Assembly (NCBI RefSeq): GCF_900112845.1 | Contig: NZ_FONG01000006.1 | Location: 333,941 to 397,940 of the forward strand | Reading direction: 5' to 3' | Source of the DNA: Actinacidiphila alni | GTDB lineage: Bacteria; Actinomycetota; Actinomycetes; Streptomycetales; Streptomycetaceae | Length of the DNA: 64,000 bases | Shown here: positions 50,440 to 60,060 of the stretch, in pieces | Layout of the letters: each line of letters starts with the position of its first letter | Numbering within the stretch: position 1 is the first letter of the stretch | The notes under the pieces: generated by a model | What the model saw: only the letters and a program-made list of their open reading frames with translations | What the model was told of the DNA's origin: nothing | Databases searched by the model: none | Made by a program: the position numbers and the translations under genes

Positions 50440-53205
50440 CTACCCCTCGCCGCCGCGGATCTCGGTGATGACGCCGTCCAGTTCGTCGGCCTTCACCAGG
50501 ACGTCGCGCGCCTTGGAGCCCTCGCTCGGGCCGACGATGCCGCGCGACTCCATCAGGTCCATCAGCCGGCCCGCCTTCGCGAAGCCGACCCGCAGCTTGC
50601 GCTGGAGCATCGAGGTGGAGCCGAACTGAGTGGAAACCACCAGCTCAGCGGCCTGGCACAGCAGGTCCAGGTCGTCGCCGATCTCCTCGTCGATCTCCTT
50701 CTTGGGGCCGCTGCCGACCGTGACGTCGGAGCGGTAGGTCGGGGTGAGCTGCGCCTTGCAGTGGTCGACGACCTTGGCGACCTCGTCCTCGGTGACGAAG
50801 GCGCCCTGCATACGAATCGGCTTGTTCGCGCCCATCGGCAGGAAGAGCCCGTCGCCCTTGCCGATGAGCTTCTCGGCGCCCGGCTGGTCGAGGATGACCC
50901 GGCTGTCGGCGAGCGAGGAGGTCGCGAAGGCCAGCCGGGAGGGCACATTGGCCTTGATCAGACCGGTCACCACGTCGACGCTGGGGCGCTGGGTGGCCAG
51001 CACCAGGTGGATGCCGGCGGCGCGGGCGAGCTGCGTGATGCGGACGATGGAGTCCTCCACGTCGCGCGGCGCGACCATCATCAGGTCGGCCAGCTCGTCC
51101 ACGATCACCAGCAGGTACGGGTACGGCGCCAGCTCGCGCTCGCTGCCCTCGGGCGTCTTGGCCTTGCCGGAGCGCACGGCGGCGTTGAAGTCGTCGATGT
51201 GCCGGAAGCCGTACGCGGCGAGGTCGTCGTAGCGCAGGTCCATCTCGCGCACCACCCACTGCAGGGCCTCGGCGGCCCGCTTGGGGTTGGTGATGATCGG
51301 GGTGATCAGGTGCGGGATGCCTTCGTACGCGGTCAGTTCGACGCGCTTGGGGTCGACCAGCACCATCCGGACCTCGTCCGGGGTGGCGCGGACCATGACC
51401 GAGGTGATGAGGCAGTTGATGCAGGACGACTTGCCGGAGCCGGTGGCGCCGGCCACCAGGACGTGCGGCATCTTGGCGAGGTTGGCCATCACATAGCCGC
51501 CCTCGACGTCCTTGCCGAGCGCGACGGTCATCGGGTGGTCCTCGCCCGCGGCGTCGGCGGAGCGCAGCACGTCGCCGAGGTTGACCATCTCGCGGTCGCT
51601 GTTGGGGATCTCGATGCCGACCGCGGACTTGCCGGGGATCGGGCTGATGATCCGTACGTCGGGGCTGGCGACGGAGTAGGCGATGTTCTTGGCGAGCGCG
51701 GTGATCCGCTCGACCTTGACCGCGGGGCCCAGCTCCACCTCGTAGCGGGTGACCGTCGGGCCGCGGGTGAAGCCGGTGACGACCGCGTCGACCTTGAACT
51801 CCTTGAAGACCTGGCCGAGCGAGGCGACCACCGCGTCATTGGCGGCGCTGCGCGTACGGCCGGGGCCGCCGCGCTCCAGCAGGTCCAGGGAGGGCAGCGC
51901 GTAGGTGATGTCGCCGGAGAGCTGGAGCTGCTCGGCGCGCGGCGGCAGCGGCGAACCGGTCGATTCCAGGCTCGGCTTGGTGAGGTCGGGGACGCCGCCG
52001 GACTCCTCCGGCTCCGGTACGTCCTCGGCGCGCGCGGCCGGTACCGGCTTCCTGATCCGGCTGGTCAGGTCGGCGACCAGGGGGGAGGGCTGCACGCCGT
52101 GCAGCACCGCGCCGTCCAGCGCGGCGGCAGCGGCGGCGGCCACGTCGACCGCGTCGGGTCCTTCCCCGTCGCCGGGCTGCTTCTCCGTGCGCCGCTTGGG
52201 GCGGCGCCGCGGCTTGGGCTCGTCCTCGGCGTCGGTGTCGGCGATCGCGGCGGCCGAGCGGTTCGCGGACCGCTCGTCGGGGTCGGTGTCGCGGTCCACG
52301 TCGTACGGCTCGGCGGCGGACTTGCCGAAGCGCAGCGGCACCCGGCGCACCGGCGACTCGTCCTCGGGGTCACGGCGGCCCGCGGGCTCGTCGTCCTCGA
52401 AGAACTCCTCCAGCGGTACGGCCTCGGGGTCCGGCGGCGCCTCGTACAGGCCGAGCCGGGACCCGGCCTGGCGCAGCCGCTGCGGGATGGCGTTGACCGG
52501 GGTGGCGGTGACCACGAGGAAGCCGAAGCCGGTGAAGAGCAGCAGCAGCGGCACGGCGAGGGCGGAGCCGACGGTGTAGACCAGCGGCGAGGCGGCGGCC
52601 CAGCCGATCAGGCCGCCCGCGTCGCGCAGCGCGGTGGCGCCCTCGTCGCGGCCGGGTGCGCCGCAGGCCAGGTGGACCAGGCCGAGCGTGCCGATGACGA
52701 GGGCGGACAGGCCGATCACGATCCGGCCGTTGGCCTCGGGCTGCTCGGGGTGCCGCATCAGGCGCACGACGATCGCGCCGAGCAGGAAGGGCACCAGCAG
52801 GTCGAGCCGGCCGAAGGCGCCGGTGACCAGCACCTCGACGAGGTCACCCACCGGGCCCTGGAGGTTGGACCAGGTGCCGGCCGCGACCACCAGGGTCAGG
52901 CCGAGCAGTCCGAGCGCCAGGCCGTCCTTGCGGTGGGCCGGGTCGAGGCCGCGTGCGCCGTTCCCTATGCCGCGGAACACCGCGCCCACGGTGTGCGCCA
53001 GGCCGAGCCACAGCGCTCGGATCATGCGGTAGAGACCGCTGGTCGGCGACGGGGCGGGCCTGGGCGCGGGTCTGGCCGCCGCGGCCTTCTTGGCGGGCGG
53101 TCTTCCCGCGGCGCTCTTGGCGGCGGCGGGCTTCTTCGCCGCGGTCTTCTTGGCCGCAGGCTTCGCCGGGGCTTTTTTGGCGGTGCCGGACGTACGTGAG
53201 GCCAT
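50440..53205 (-). CDS. ftsK: DNA translocase FtsK
   Basis: 921 residues, ATG at 53205. A Lys/Ala/Pro-rich cytosolic start (AAKKTAAKKPAAAK) is followed by four TM helices (about 80-270), an acidic, charged linker, the alpha/beta motor with VLVAGATGSGKSSCIN and YPYLLVIVDELADLMMVAP, and a C-terminal gamma winged helix (TSMLQRKLRVGFAKAGRLMD). Pumps chromosomal DNA through closing septa; in Streptomyces it acts during sporulation. No strong ribosome site is visible. Confidence 0.96.
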   Translation of the reverse strand: MASRTSGTAKKAPAKPAAKKTAAKKPAAAKSAAGRPPAKKAAAARPAPRPAPSPTSGLYRMIRALWLGLAHTVGAVFRGIGNGARGLDPAHRKDGLALGLLGLTLVVAAGTWSNLQGPVGDLVEVLVTGAFGRLDLLVPFLLGAIVVRLMRHPEQPEANGRIVIGLSALVIGTLGLVHLACGAPGRDEGATALRDAGGLIGWAAASPLVYTVGSALAVPLLLLFTGFGFLVVTATPVNAIPQRLRQAGSRLGLYEAPPDPEAVPLEEFFEDDEPAGRRDPEDESPVRRVPLRFGKSAAEPYDVDRDTDPDERSANRSAAAIADTDAEDEPKPRRRPKRRTEKQPGDGEGPDAVDVAAAAAAALDGAVLHGVQPSPLVADLTSRIRKPVPAARAEDVPEPEESGGVPDLTKPSLESTGSPLPPRAEQLQLSGDITYALPSLDLLERGGPGRTRSAANDAVVASLGQVFKEFKVDAVVTGFTRGPTVTRYEVELGPAVKVERITALAKNIAYSVASPDVRIISPIPGKSAVGIEIPNSDREMVNLGDVLRSADAAGEDHPMTVALGKDVEGGYVMANLAKMPHVLVAGATGSGKSSCINCLITSVMVRATPDEVRMVLVDPKRVELTAYEGIPHLITPIITNPKRAAEALQWVVREMDLRYDDLAAYGFRHIDDFNAAVRSGKAKTPEGSERELAPYPYLLVIVDELADLMMVAPRDVEDSIVRITQLARAAGIHLVLATQRPSVDVVTGLIKANVPSRLAFATSSLADSRVILDQPGAEKLIGKGDGLFLPMGANKPIRMQGAFVTEDEVAKVVDHCKAQLTPTYRSDVTVGSGPKKEIDEEIGDDLDLLCQAAELVVSTQFGSTSMLQRKLRVGFAKAGRLMDLMESRGIVGPSEGSKARDVLVKADELDGVITEIRGGEG

Positions 53206-53332
53206 GGTGCCGAGGTTACCGCCCTTGCGATCGGGGAACACGCGTGCCTGGGGATACGCCCGTTCGTGTCGCCCCGCGCGGGCCGGGGACTGACACGCCG
53301 TCACATGCGGTGCGCGGCCGTCCCCGTACGGC

Positions 53333-54031
53333 TCATTCCTGGTTCGGCAGCTTGACGACACCGTTTCCGGCGCCGGGTTCCAGCGCGTCCAGCGCGCGGC
53401 GCAGCCCGTTCAGCTTGCGCTCCAGATGGGCGGCGGTGGCCACGGCCGCGGCGTCCGCCGACTCGTCGAGCTGCTTGCTGAGCGCCTCGGCCTGCTCCTC
53501 GACGGCGGCCAGCCGCGCGGACAGTTCGGCCAGCAGTCCCGCGGGCTCGGCGGAGCCGCCGCCCGAGCCATTGGCGCCGGCCGCGGCCGGCACGCCCTGT
53601 TCCAGCTGGAGCCGCAGCAGCGCCGCCTGCTCCCGGAGCTGGACGTTCTTGGTGTAGAGGTCGACGAAGACCGACACCTTGGCGCGCAGCACCCAGGGGT
53701 CGAAGGGCTTGGAGATGTAGTCGACCGCGCCGGCCGCGTAGCCGCGGAAGGTGTGGTGCGGGCCGTGGTTGATCGCGGTGAGGAAGATGATCGGGATGTC
53801 GCGGGTCCGCTCCCGCCGCTTGATGTGCGCCGCCGTCTCGAAGCCGTCCATGCCCGGCATCTGGACATCGAGCAGAATCACCGCGAAATCGTCGGTGAGC
53901 AGCGCCTTCAGCGCTTCCTCCCCGGACGATGCCCGGACCAGCGTCTGATCGAGCGCCGAGAGGATGGCCTCCAGCGCCAGCAGATTCTCCGGCCGGTCAT
54001 CGACCAGGAGGATCTTGGCCTTCTGCACCAT
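53333..54031 (-). CDS. osaB: Osmoadaptation response regulator OsaB
   Basis: 232 residues, ATG at 54031 after GAGGAGGG. Receiver domain at residues 1-125 with ILLVDDRPENLLALEAILSAL, phospho-Asp in AVILLDVQMPGMDGFE and Lys in DYISKPFDPWVLRAKV. No DNA-binding domain; instead a C-terminal coiled coil (about 135-220, LLAELSARLAAVEEQAEALS). This is the OsaB architecture of S. coelicolor (SCO5749), needed for growth and differentiation under osmotic stress. Downstream of osaA on the same strand with a 299-bp gap containing a terminator. Confidence 0.93.
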   Translation of the reverse strand: MVQKAKILLVDDRPENLLALEAILSALDQTLVRASSGEEALKALLTDDFAVILLDVQMPGMDGFETAAHIKRRERTRDIPIIFLTAINHGPHHTFRGYAAGAVDYISKPFDPWVLRAKVSVFVDLYTKNVQLREQAALLRLQLEQGVPAAAGANGSGGGSAEPAGLLAELSARLAAVEEQAEALSKQLDESADAAAVATAAHLERKLNGLRRALDALEPGAGNGVVKLPNQE

Positions 54032-54139
54032 GGCCCGCCCTCCTCGCCCCGGCAATACGCCGGTCGCCGCCCCCGGGGACGACTCCGTCACGCCGCCCGT
54101 CCTTGTGCCGGTCATGGTAGCCGCACCCCGCCGTTCGCC

Positions 54140-54164
54140 ACACCCTGTCACCGCCAGGTCACTC
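54140..54164 (-). promoter_or_regulatory. Possible sigma-B-like promoter of osaB
   Basis: GAGT (54164-54161), 15 bp, GGGTGT (54145-54140) on the minus strand, ~110 bp upstream of the osaB start. Matches GNNT-N15-GGGT but has GT for the last two bases instead of AC/AT. osaB is sigma-B-linked in S. coelicolor; the sequence match alone is weak. Confidence 0.3.
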
Positions 54165-54248
54165 ACCACGTACCGCAAACGCAGGCGGAGTCCAGAAGGT
54201 TCCCCTGATTCGGCGCCCTCACACCTCAACAGGAACGGCAGTCGGCGA

Positions 54249-54277
54249 ACGGGCCCTCCGAATCCCGCAGGGCCCGT
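54249..54277. terminator. Terminator downstream of osaA
   Basis: Perfect 9-bp stem ACGGGCCCT / AGGGCCCGT with an 11-nt loop, 54 bp beyond the osaA stop codon. It would separate osaA from osaB transcription. Confidence 0.7.
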
Positions 54278-54330
54278 CCCGCCGCGCCTGTGTCACCCGC
54301 GCAGGGCACCGCAGCCCGGTCACCACATGG

Positions 54331-57300
54331 TCACCTGGCGTGCATCCACTCCTCCATCAGCGTCAGCAGATGGTCGGTGTCGACCGGCTTGGTCACGTAG
54401 TCCGACGCGCCGGACTCGATGCTCTTCTCCCGGTCGCCCTTCATCGCCTTCGCGGTGAGCGCGATGATCGGCAGCCCGGCGAACTGCGGCATCTTGCGGA
54501 TCGCCGTCGTCGTCGCGTATCCGTCCATCTCGGGCATCATGATGTCCATCAGCACCACGGCGATGTCGTCGTGCTGCTCCAGCACCTCGATGCCCTCGCG
54601 GCCGTTCTCGGCGTACAGCACGGTCAGGCCGTGCTGTTCCAGGACGCTGGTCAGGGCGAAGACATTGCGGATGTCGTCGTCCACGATCAGCACCTTCTCG
54701 CCGCTGAAGCCGCCGGAGAAGCCGGTGTACGCGTCCGGCTGCGCCTCGTCGGCCCAGGACTCCGGCTGCTCCGGTTCCTGTGCCCCGGACCCGCGCCGCC
54801 CCGCCGAGCCGTTGGCGGAAGCACTGCCGTTGGCGGATGCGCCGCCGTTGGCGGATCCGTTCGCGCTCGGGCCGCTGCCGTTGGCGGAGCCGCCCTCGGT
54901 GAGGGCCGGCGGCTGGGCCGAGCGGCGGCGCAGCCGGGACAGGCTGCTGCCGGGCCGGTTGCGGCCCCCGGACGCGCTCTGCTCGACCTCACCGCCCGCG
55001 GGCAACTGCGGTACCGCCTGCGGGTATTCGCCCAGCGCCAGCGGCAGGTACAGCGTGAAGGTGGAGCCGCGGCCGGGCTGGCTGTCGGCGTGGATCTCGC
55101 CGCCCAGCAGCCGGGCGATCTCGCGGCTGATCGACAGCCCCAGGCCCGTACCGCCGTACTTGCGGCTGGTGGTGCCGTCGGCCTGCTTGAACGCCTCGAA
55201 GATCACCCGCATCTTGCTGGCCGCGATGCCGATGCCGGTGTCGGTCACCGAGAACGCGATCAGCGGCTGGTCCGGCTCGCGCAGCGTGCCCGCCTCCAGC
55301 AGCTGCTCCTTGATCGACTGCGGCACCTCGGTACCGGCCGGGCGGATCACCAGCTCGACCGAGCCGCTGTCGGTGAACTTCACCGCGTTCGACAGCAGAT
55401 TGCGCAGCACCTGGAGGAGCCGCTGCTCGTCGGTGTGCAGGGTGACGGGCAGTTCCGGCGAGACCCGGACGGAGAAGTCCAGGCCCTTCTCCGCGGTCAG
55501 CGGCCGGAAGGTGGCCTCCACGTAGTCGACCAGCTGCACCAGCGCGATACGGGTCGGCGAGACGTCCATCTTGCCGGCCTCGACCTTCGACAGGTCCAGG
55601 ATGTCGTTGATGAGCTGGAGCAGGTCGGAGCCCGCGCCGTGGATGGTCTCGGCGAATTCGACCTGCTTGGGCGAGAGATTGCCGTCCGCGTTGTCGGCGA
55701 GCAGCTTCGCCAGGATCAGCAGCGAGTTGAGCGGGGTGCGCAGCTCGTGCGACATGTTGGCGAGGAATTCCGACTTGTAGCGCATGGAGACCGCGAGCTG
55801 TTCCGCGCGCTCCTCCAGCACCTGGCGGGCCTCCTCGATCTCGGTGTTCTTCACCTCGATGTCGCGGTTCTGCCGGGCCAGCAGCTCGGCCTTCTCCTCC
55901 AGTTCGCCGTTGGACAGCTCCAGGGCACGCTGCCGGTTCTCCAACTCCGCCGACCGCTCCTGGAGTTGCTCGGTCAGCTCCTGCGACTGCTTGAGCAGGC
56001 CCTCGGTCTTGGTGTTGACACTGATGGTGTTGACGCTGATCGCGATGATGTCGGTGATCTGGTTGAGGAAGTCCTTCTGGATCTGCGTGAACGGCTGGAA
56101 GGCTGCCAGCTCGATCACGCCGAGCACCCGGCCCTCGAAGAGCACCGGCAGCACGATCACATGCGACGGCGGCGCCTCGCCGAGCCCCGAGGTGATCTTC
56201 AGATAGCCCGGCGGCACGTTCTCGATCAGGATGGAACGCTTCTCCACCGCCGCCTGCCCGATCAGCCCCTCCCCCGGCAGGAACACCGTCGACATCGTCC
56301 GCTTGGAGAAGCCGTACGCGCCGATCAGCCGCAGCTCGTACTCCTCGCCGACCTCCTGGGTGTCCTCGGCGAGGAAGAAGGCGCCGTGCTGGGCGGAGAC
56401 CACCGGGGTCAGCTCGCTCATGATCAGCGCGGCCACGTCGCCGAGGTCGCGGCGCCCCTGCATGAGGCCGGAGATCCGGGCGAGGTTGCCCTTGAGCCAG
56501 TCCTGCTCCTTGTTGGCGAGCGTGGTCTCGCGCAGGCGCACGATCATCGTGTTGATGTAGTCCTGGAGCTCCAGGATCTCGCCGGCCGCGTCCACGTCGA
56601 TCCGCAGATTGAGATCGCCGCGGGTCACCGCGGTGGCGACCTGGGCGATGTTGCGGACCTGGCTGGTCAGATTGTTGGCCATCAGGTTCACCGATTCGGT
56701 GAGGTCCTTCCAGATGCCGGAGACGTCCGGCACCCGGGCCTGGCCGCCGAGCCGTCCCTCGGTGCCCACCTCGCGGGCCACCCGGGTCACCTCGTCACCG
56801 AAGGCGGAGAGCTGGCCGACCATCGTGTTGATGGTGGTCTTCAGCTCCAGGATCTCGCCGCGCGCGTCCACGTCGATCTTCTTGGACAGGTCGCCGCGGG
56901 CGACCGCCGTGGTCACCTGGGCGATCTGCCGCACCTGACCGGTCAGGTTGGACGCCATGCCGTTCACCGATTCGGTGAGGTCCTTCCAGGTGCCCGACAC
57001 GCCCGGCACGCGCGCCTGGCCGCCCAGGATGCCCTCGGTACCCACCTCGCGGGCGACACGCGTGACCTCGTCACCGAAGGCCGACAGCGTGTCCACCATG
57101 GTGTTGATGGTCTCGGCAAGCTGCGCGACCTCGCCGCGCGCCTCGACGGTGATCTTCTTGGTCAGGTCGCCGTTGGCGACGGCGGTGGCCACCGAGGAGA
57201 TCGACCGCACCTGGCTGGTCAGATTGTTGGCCATCAGATTGACGTTGTCGGTCAGGTCCTTCCAGATGCCGGACCCGTTGCGCACCCGCGCCTGGCCACC

Positions 57301-59817
57301 GAGCTGGCCCTCCGTACCCACCTCGCGGGCCACCCGCGTGACCTCGTCACCGAAGGCCGACAGGGTGTCCACCATCTGGTTCACGGTGGTCACCAGCGCC
57401 AGGATCTCGCCCTTGGCGTCGACGGTGATCTTCCGCGACAGGTCGCCCTGCGCCACCGCGTTGGTCACGTCGGCGATGTTGCGGACCTGGCTGGTCAGGT
57501 TGTTCGCCATGAAGTTGACGGACTGGGTGAGGTCCTTCCAGGTGCCGGAGACGCCCTGCACCTCGGCCTGGCCGCCCAGGATGCCCTCGGTACCCACCTC
57601 GCGGGCCACCCGGGTGACCTCCGCGCCGAAGGCGGAGAGCTGGTCGACCATCGTGTTGAGGGTGTTCTTCAGCTCCAGGATCTCGCCCCGGGCATCGACG
57701 TCGATCTTCTGCGACAGGTCACCACGGGCCACCGCTGTGGCGACCTCGGCGATGTTGCGGACCTGCGCGGTCAGGTTGCCCGCCATGCCGTTCACGGAGT
57801 CGGTCAGGTCGCGCCACACACCGGCGACGCCCGGCACCTGCGCCTGGCCACCGAGGCGGCCCTCCGTACCCACGTCGCGGGCCACCCTCGTGACCTGCTC
57901 GGCGAAGGACGACAGCTGGTCGACCATCGTGTTGATGGTGTTCTTCAGCTCCAGGATCTCGCCGCGCGCGTCCACGTCGATCTTCTGCGACAGGTCGCCG
58001 CGCGCCACGGCGGTGGTGACCTGGGCGATCTGCCGCACCTGGGAGGTCAGATTGCCGGCCATGAAGTTGACGGAGTCCGTCAGGTCCTTCCAGGTGCCGG
58101 CCACGCCGTCCACCCGCGCCTGACCGCCGAGCCGGCCCTCGGTGCCCACGTCGCGCGCCATCCGCGTCACCTGGGCGGCGAAGGAGCCGAGCTGGTCGAC
58201 CATCCGGTTCACGGTGTTCTTCAGCTCCAGCATCTCGCCGGAGACGTCCACCGTGACCTTCTGCGTCAGATCGCCGTTCGCGACCGCCGTCGTGACCTGC
58301 GCGATGTTGCGGACCTGGCCGGTCAGGTTGCGGAAGGCGGTGTTGACCGAATCGGTGAGGTCCTTCCAGGTGCCGGCCGCGCCGGGCACCTGCGCCTGGC
58401 CGCCGAGCACACCCTCGACGCCGACCTCGCGGGCCACCCGGGTCACCTCGGCGCCGAACGCCGAGAGCTGGTCGACCATGGTGTTCACGGTGTTCTTCAG
58501 CTCCAGCATCTCGCCGGAGACGTCCACCGTGACCTTCTGGGACAGGTCGCCGTTGGCGACGGCCGTCGTGACCTGCGCGATGTCCCGCACCTGACCGGTG
58601 AGATTGCGGAAAGCGGTGTTGACCGAGTCGGTCAGATCCTTCCAGATGCCCGCGGCGCCCGGCACCTGCGCCTGACCGCCGAGCTGTCCGTCGGCGCCGA
58701 CCTCCCCGGCCACCCGGGTCACCTCGTCGGCGAAGGTGCGCAGCGTCTCGGTCATCGCGTTGATCGTCTCGGCCAGCTGCGCGACCTCGCCGCGCGCGCC
58801 GATGGTGATCTTCTGCGACAGGTCGCCGTTGGCGACGGCCGTGGTGACCTGCGCGATGTCCCGCACCTGGGCGGTCAGATTGCCGGCCATCAGGTTCACC
58901 GAGTCGGTGAGGTCCTTCCAGACCCCGGCCACGCCCGCCACCTGCGCCTGACCGCCCAGCTCGCCCTCGGTGCCCACCTCGCGGGCGACGCGGGTCACCT
59001 CGGAGGAGAAGGAGGACAGCTGGTCGACCATGGTGTTGACGGTGTTCTTCAGCTCCAGCATCTCGCCGGAGACGTGCACGGTGACCTTGCGGGACAGGTC
59101 GCCCTTGAGGACCGCGTTGGTCACCATCGCGATGTCCCGCACTTGCGCGGTCAGCCGGTACGCCATGGTGTTCACGGAGTCGGTGAGGTCCTTCCAGGAC
59201 CCCGACATGCCCCGGACCTTCGCCTGCCCGCCGAGCTTGCCCTCGGTGCCGACCTCGCTGGCCACCCGCGTCACCTCGTCGGTGAACGCGGACAGCTGGT
59301 CGACCAGGCCGTTGACCGTACGGCCGACCTTGAGGAATTCGCCGCGCAGCGGGTGCGCGGACCCGTCCGCGTTCTGCGAGCGCAGGTCCATCCGCTGTTC
59401 CAGGTCGCCCTCGGCCACCGCCGACAGCACCCGTCCGACCTCGGACACCGGCCGTACGAGGTCGTCGACCAGGGCGTTGGACGCCTCGATCGCGGCGGCC
59501 CAGGCGCCCTCGCAGGCGCCCGTCTCCAGCCGTTCGGTGAGCTTGCCCTCTCGGCCGACCACCCGCCGGACCCGGGCCAGCTCACCGGTAAGGTGTTGAT
59601 TACGGTCCGCGACCTCGTTGAAAACGGCCGCGATCTCCGCCATCACCCCGTCCCCTGACACGGTGAGCCGCTTGCGGAAGTTGCCGTCCCGCATCGCGGC
59701 CAGCGCTCCCAGGAGCTTGGTCAACGCGGCCGCGTCGACCTCAACGGTCCCACTGGCGCGGGATCGCCCGTTCTTCGTGCGCGTGTTCGTGCCCCGCGCC
59801 GATGCGCCAGACTCCAC
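54331..59817 (-). CDS. osaA: Hybrid histidine kinase OsaA with poly-HAMP array
   Basis: 1828 residues from the GTG at 59817 (AGGAGGGAC upstream); S. coelicolor OsaA is about this size. No TM segment. About residues 40-1090 are a HAMP array: ten LGGQA-containing units alternating with eleven GDL units in a ~92-residue period. Then GAF (~1120-1240), coiled coil (~1265-1350), HisKA with His in [13 protein letters not shown] (~1356), HATPase (~1460-1590, [20 protein letters not shown]), a Gly/Ser/Asn/Ala linker and a receiver (~1705-1825, phospho-Asp in [13 protein letters not shown]). Resembles fungal group III (Nik1/Os-1) osmosensing kinases. Partner of OsaB. Confidence 0.95.
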   Translation of the reverse strand: MESGASARGTNTRTKNGRSRASGTVEVDAAALTKLLGALAAMRDGNFRKRLTVSGDGVMAEIAAVFNEVADRNQHLTGELARVRRVVGREGKLTERLETGACEGAWAAAIEASNALVDDLVRPVSEVGRVLSAVAEGDLEQRMDLRSQNADGSAHPLRGEFLKVGRTVNGLVDQLSAFTDEVTRVASEVGTEGKLGGQAKVRGMSGSWKDLTDSVNTMAYRLTAQVRDIAMVTNAVLKGDLSRKVTVHVSGEMLELKNTVNTMVDQLSSFSSEVTRVAREVGTEGELGGQAQVAGVAGVWKDLTDSVNLMAGNLTAQVRDIAQVTTAVANGDLSQKITIGARGEVAQLAETINAMTETLRTFADEVTRVAGEVGADGQLGGQAQVPGAAGIWKDLTDSVNTAFRNLTGQVRDIAQVTTAVANGDLSQKVTVDVSGEMLELKNTVNTMVDQLSAFGAEVTRVAREVGVEGVLGGQAQVPGAAGTWKDLTDSVNTAFRNLTGQVRNIAQVTTAVANGDLTQKVTVDVSGEMLELKNTVNRMVDQLGSFAAQVTRMARDVGTEGRLGGQARVDGVAGTWKDLTDSVNFMAGNLTSQVRQIAQVTTAVARGDLSQKIDVDARGEILELKNTINTMVDQLSSFAEQVTRVARDVGTEGRLGGQAQVPGVAGVWRDLTDSVNGMAGNLTAQVRNIAEVATAVARGDLSQKIDVDARGEILELKNTLNTMVDQLSAFGAEVTRVAREVGTEGILGGQAEVQGVSGTWKDLTQSVNFMANNLTSQVRNIADVTNAVAQGDLSRKITVDAKGEILALVTTVNQMVDTLSAFGDEVTRVAREVGTEGQLGGQARVRNGSGIWKDLTDNVNLMANNLTSQVRSISSVATAVANGDLTKKITVEARGEVAQLAETINTMVDTLSAFGDEVTRVAREVGTEGILGGQARVPGVSGTWKDLTESVNGMASNLTGQVRQIAQVTTAVARGDLSKKIDVDARGEILELKTTINTMVGQLSAFGDEVTRVAREVGTEGRLGGQARVPDVSGIWKDLTESVNLMANNLTSQVRNIAQVATAVTRGDLNLRIDVDAAGEILELQDYINTMIVRLRETTLANKEQDWLKGNLARISGLMQGRRDLGDVAALIMSELTPVVSAQHGAFFLAEDTQEVGEEYELRLIGAYGFSKRTMSTVFLPGEGLIGQAAVEKRSILIENVPPGYLKITSGLGEAPPSHVIVLPVLFEGRVLGVIELAAFQPFTQIQKDFLNQITDIIAISVNTISVNTKTEGLLKQSQELTEQLQERSAELENRQRALELSNGELEEKAELLARQNRDIEVKNTEIEEARQVLEERAEQLAVSMRYKSEFLANMSHELRTPLNSLLILAKLLADNADGNLSPKQVEFAETIHGAGSDLLQLINDILDLSKVEAGKMDVSPTRIALVQLVDYVEATFRPLTAEKGLDFSVRVSPELPVTLHTDEQRLLQVLRNLLSNAVKFTDSGSVELVIRPAGTEVPQSIKEQLLEAGTLREPDQPLIAFSVTDTGIGIAASKMRVIFEAFKQADGTTSRKYGGTGLGLSISREIARLLGGEIHADSQPGRGSTFTLYLPLALGEYPQAVPQLPAGGEVEQSASGGRNRPGSSLSRLRRRSAQPPALTEGGSANGSGPSANGSANGGASANGSASANGSAGRRGSGAQEPEQPESWADEAQPDAYTGFSGGFSGEKVLIVDDDIRNVFALTSVLEQHGLTVLYAENGREGIEVLEQHDDIAVVLMDIMMPEMDGYATTTAIRKMPQFAGLPIIALTAKAMKGDREKSIESGASDYVTKPVDTDHLLTLMEEWMHAR
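56540..59420. repeat. 276-bp tandem repeats inside osaA (HAMP array)
   Basis: About ten direct repeats with a 276-bp period; landmarks such as the codons for [13 protein letters not shown] recur near 56780, 57055, 57331, 57607, 57883 and so on to ~59260. Nucleotide identity between some neighbours is high enough to raise the chance of slippage or recombination and of assembly collapse. Confidence 0.9.
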
Positions 59818-60060
59818 CGTGTCCCTCCTGGAGGGTCGACCGACCTGCAAAGTGCAAGATTGCTGCCTTGAGAGCATGCCCAGTGTTTCACCATGGCCCC
59901 ACCCGGCCATAACAGTTCGGCAGCAACGCATATGACCCGTGGCACGTTAGGGGTGGAAACACCCACAACCGGCGCACGCGCCGACCTCGTGGGTAAGTAA
60001 CCTGGCTCCTGTGTCGGCGGCGCCGCCGGCTGCCGGGCGAAGACCACTGGGGAGCCGCCG

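Noticed and set aside
56540..59420. CRISPR-like array
   Set aside because: The period is 276 bp and fully coding, without short repeats and spacers; it is the HAMP array.
54340..59658. 1772-codon open frame on the plus strand opposite osaA
   Set aside because: It mirrors the HAMP repeats of osaA, is His/Leu/Gly/Arg-biased, and has no domain. High GC leaves such antisense frames open.
59938..60010. Sigma-B promoter for osaC based on GGGTAA
   Set aside because: No GNNT element lies 14-16 bp upstream of the GGGTAA, so it does not fit the consensus.
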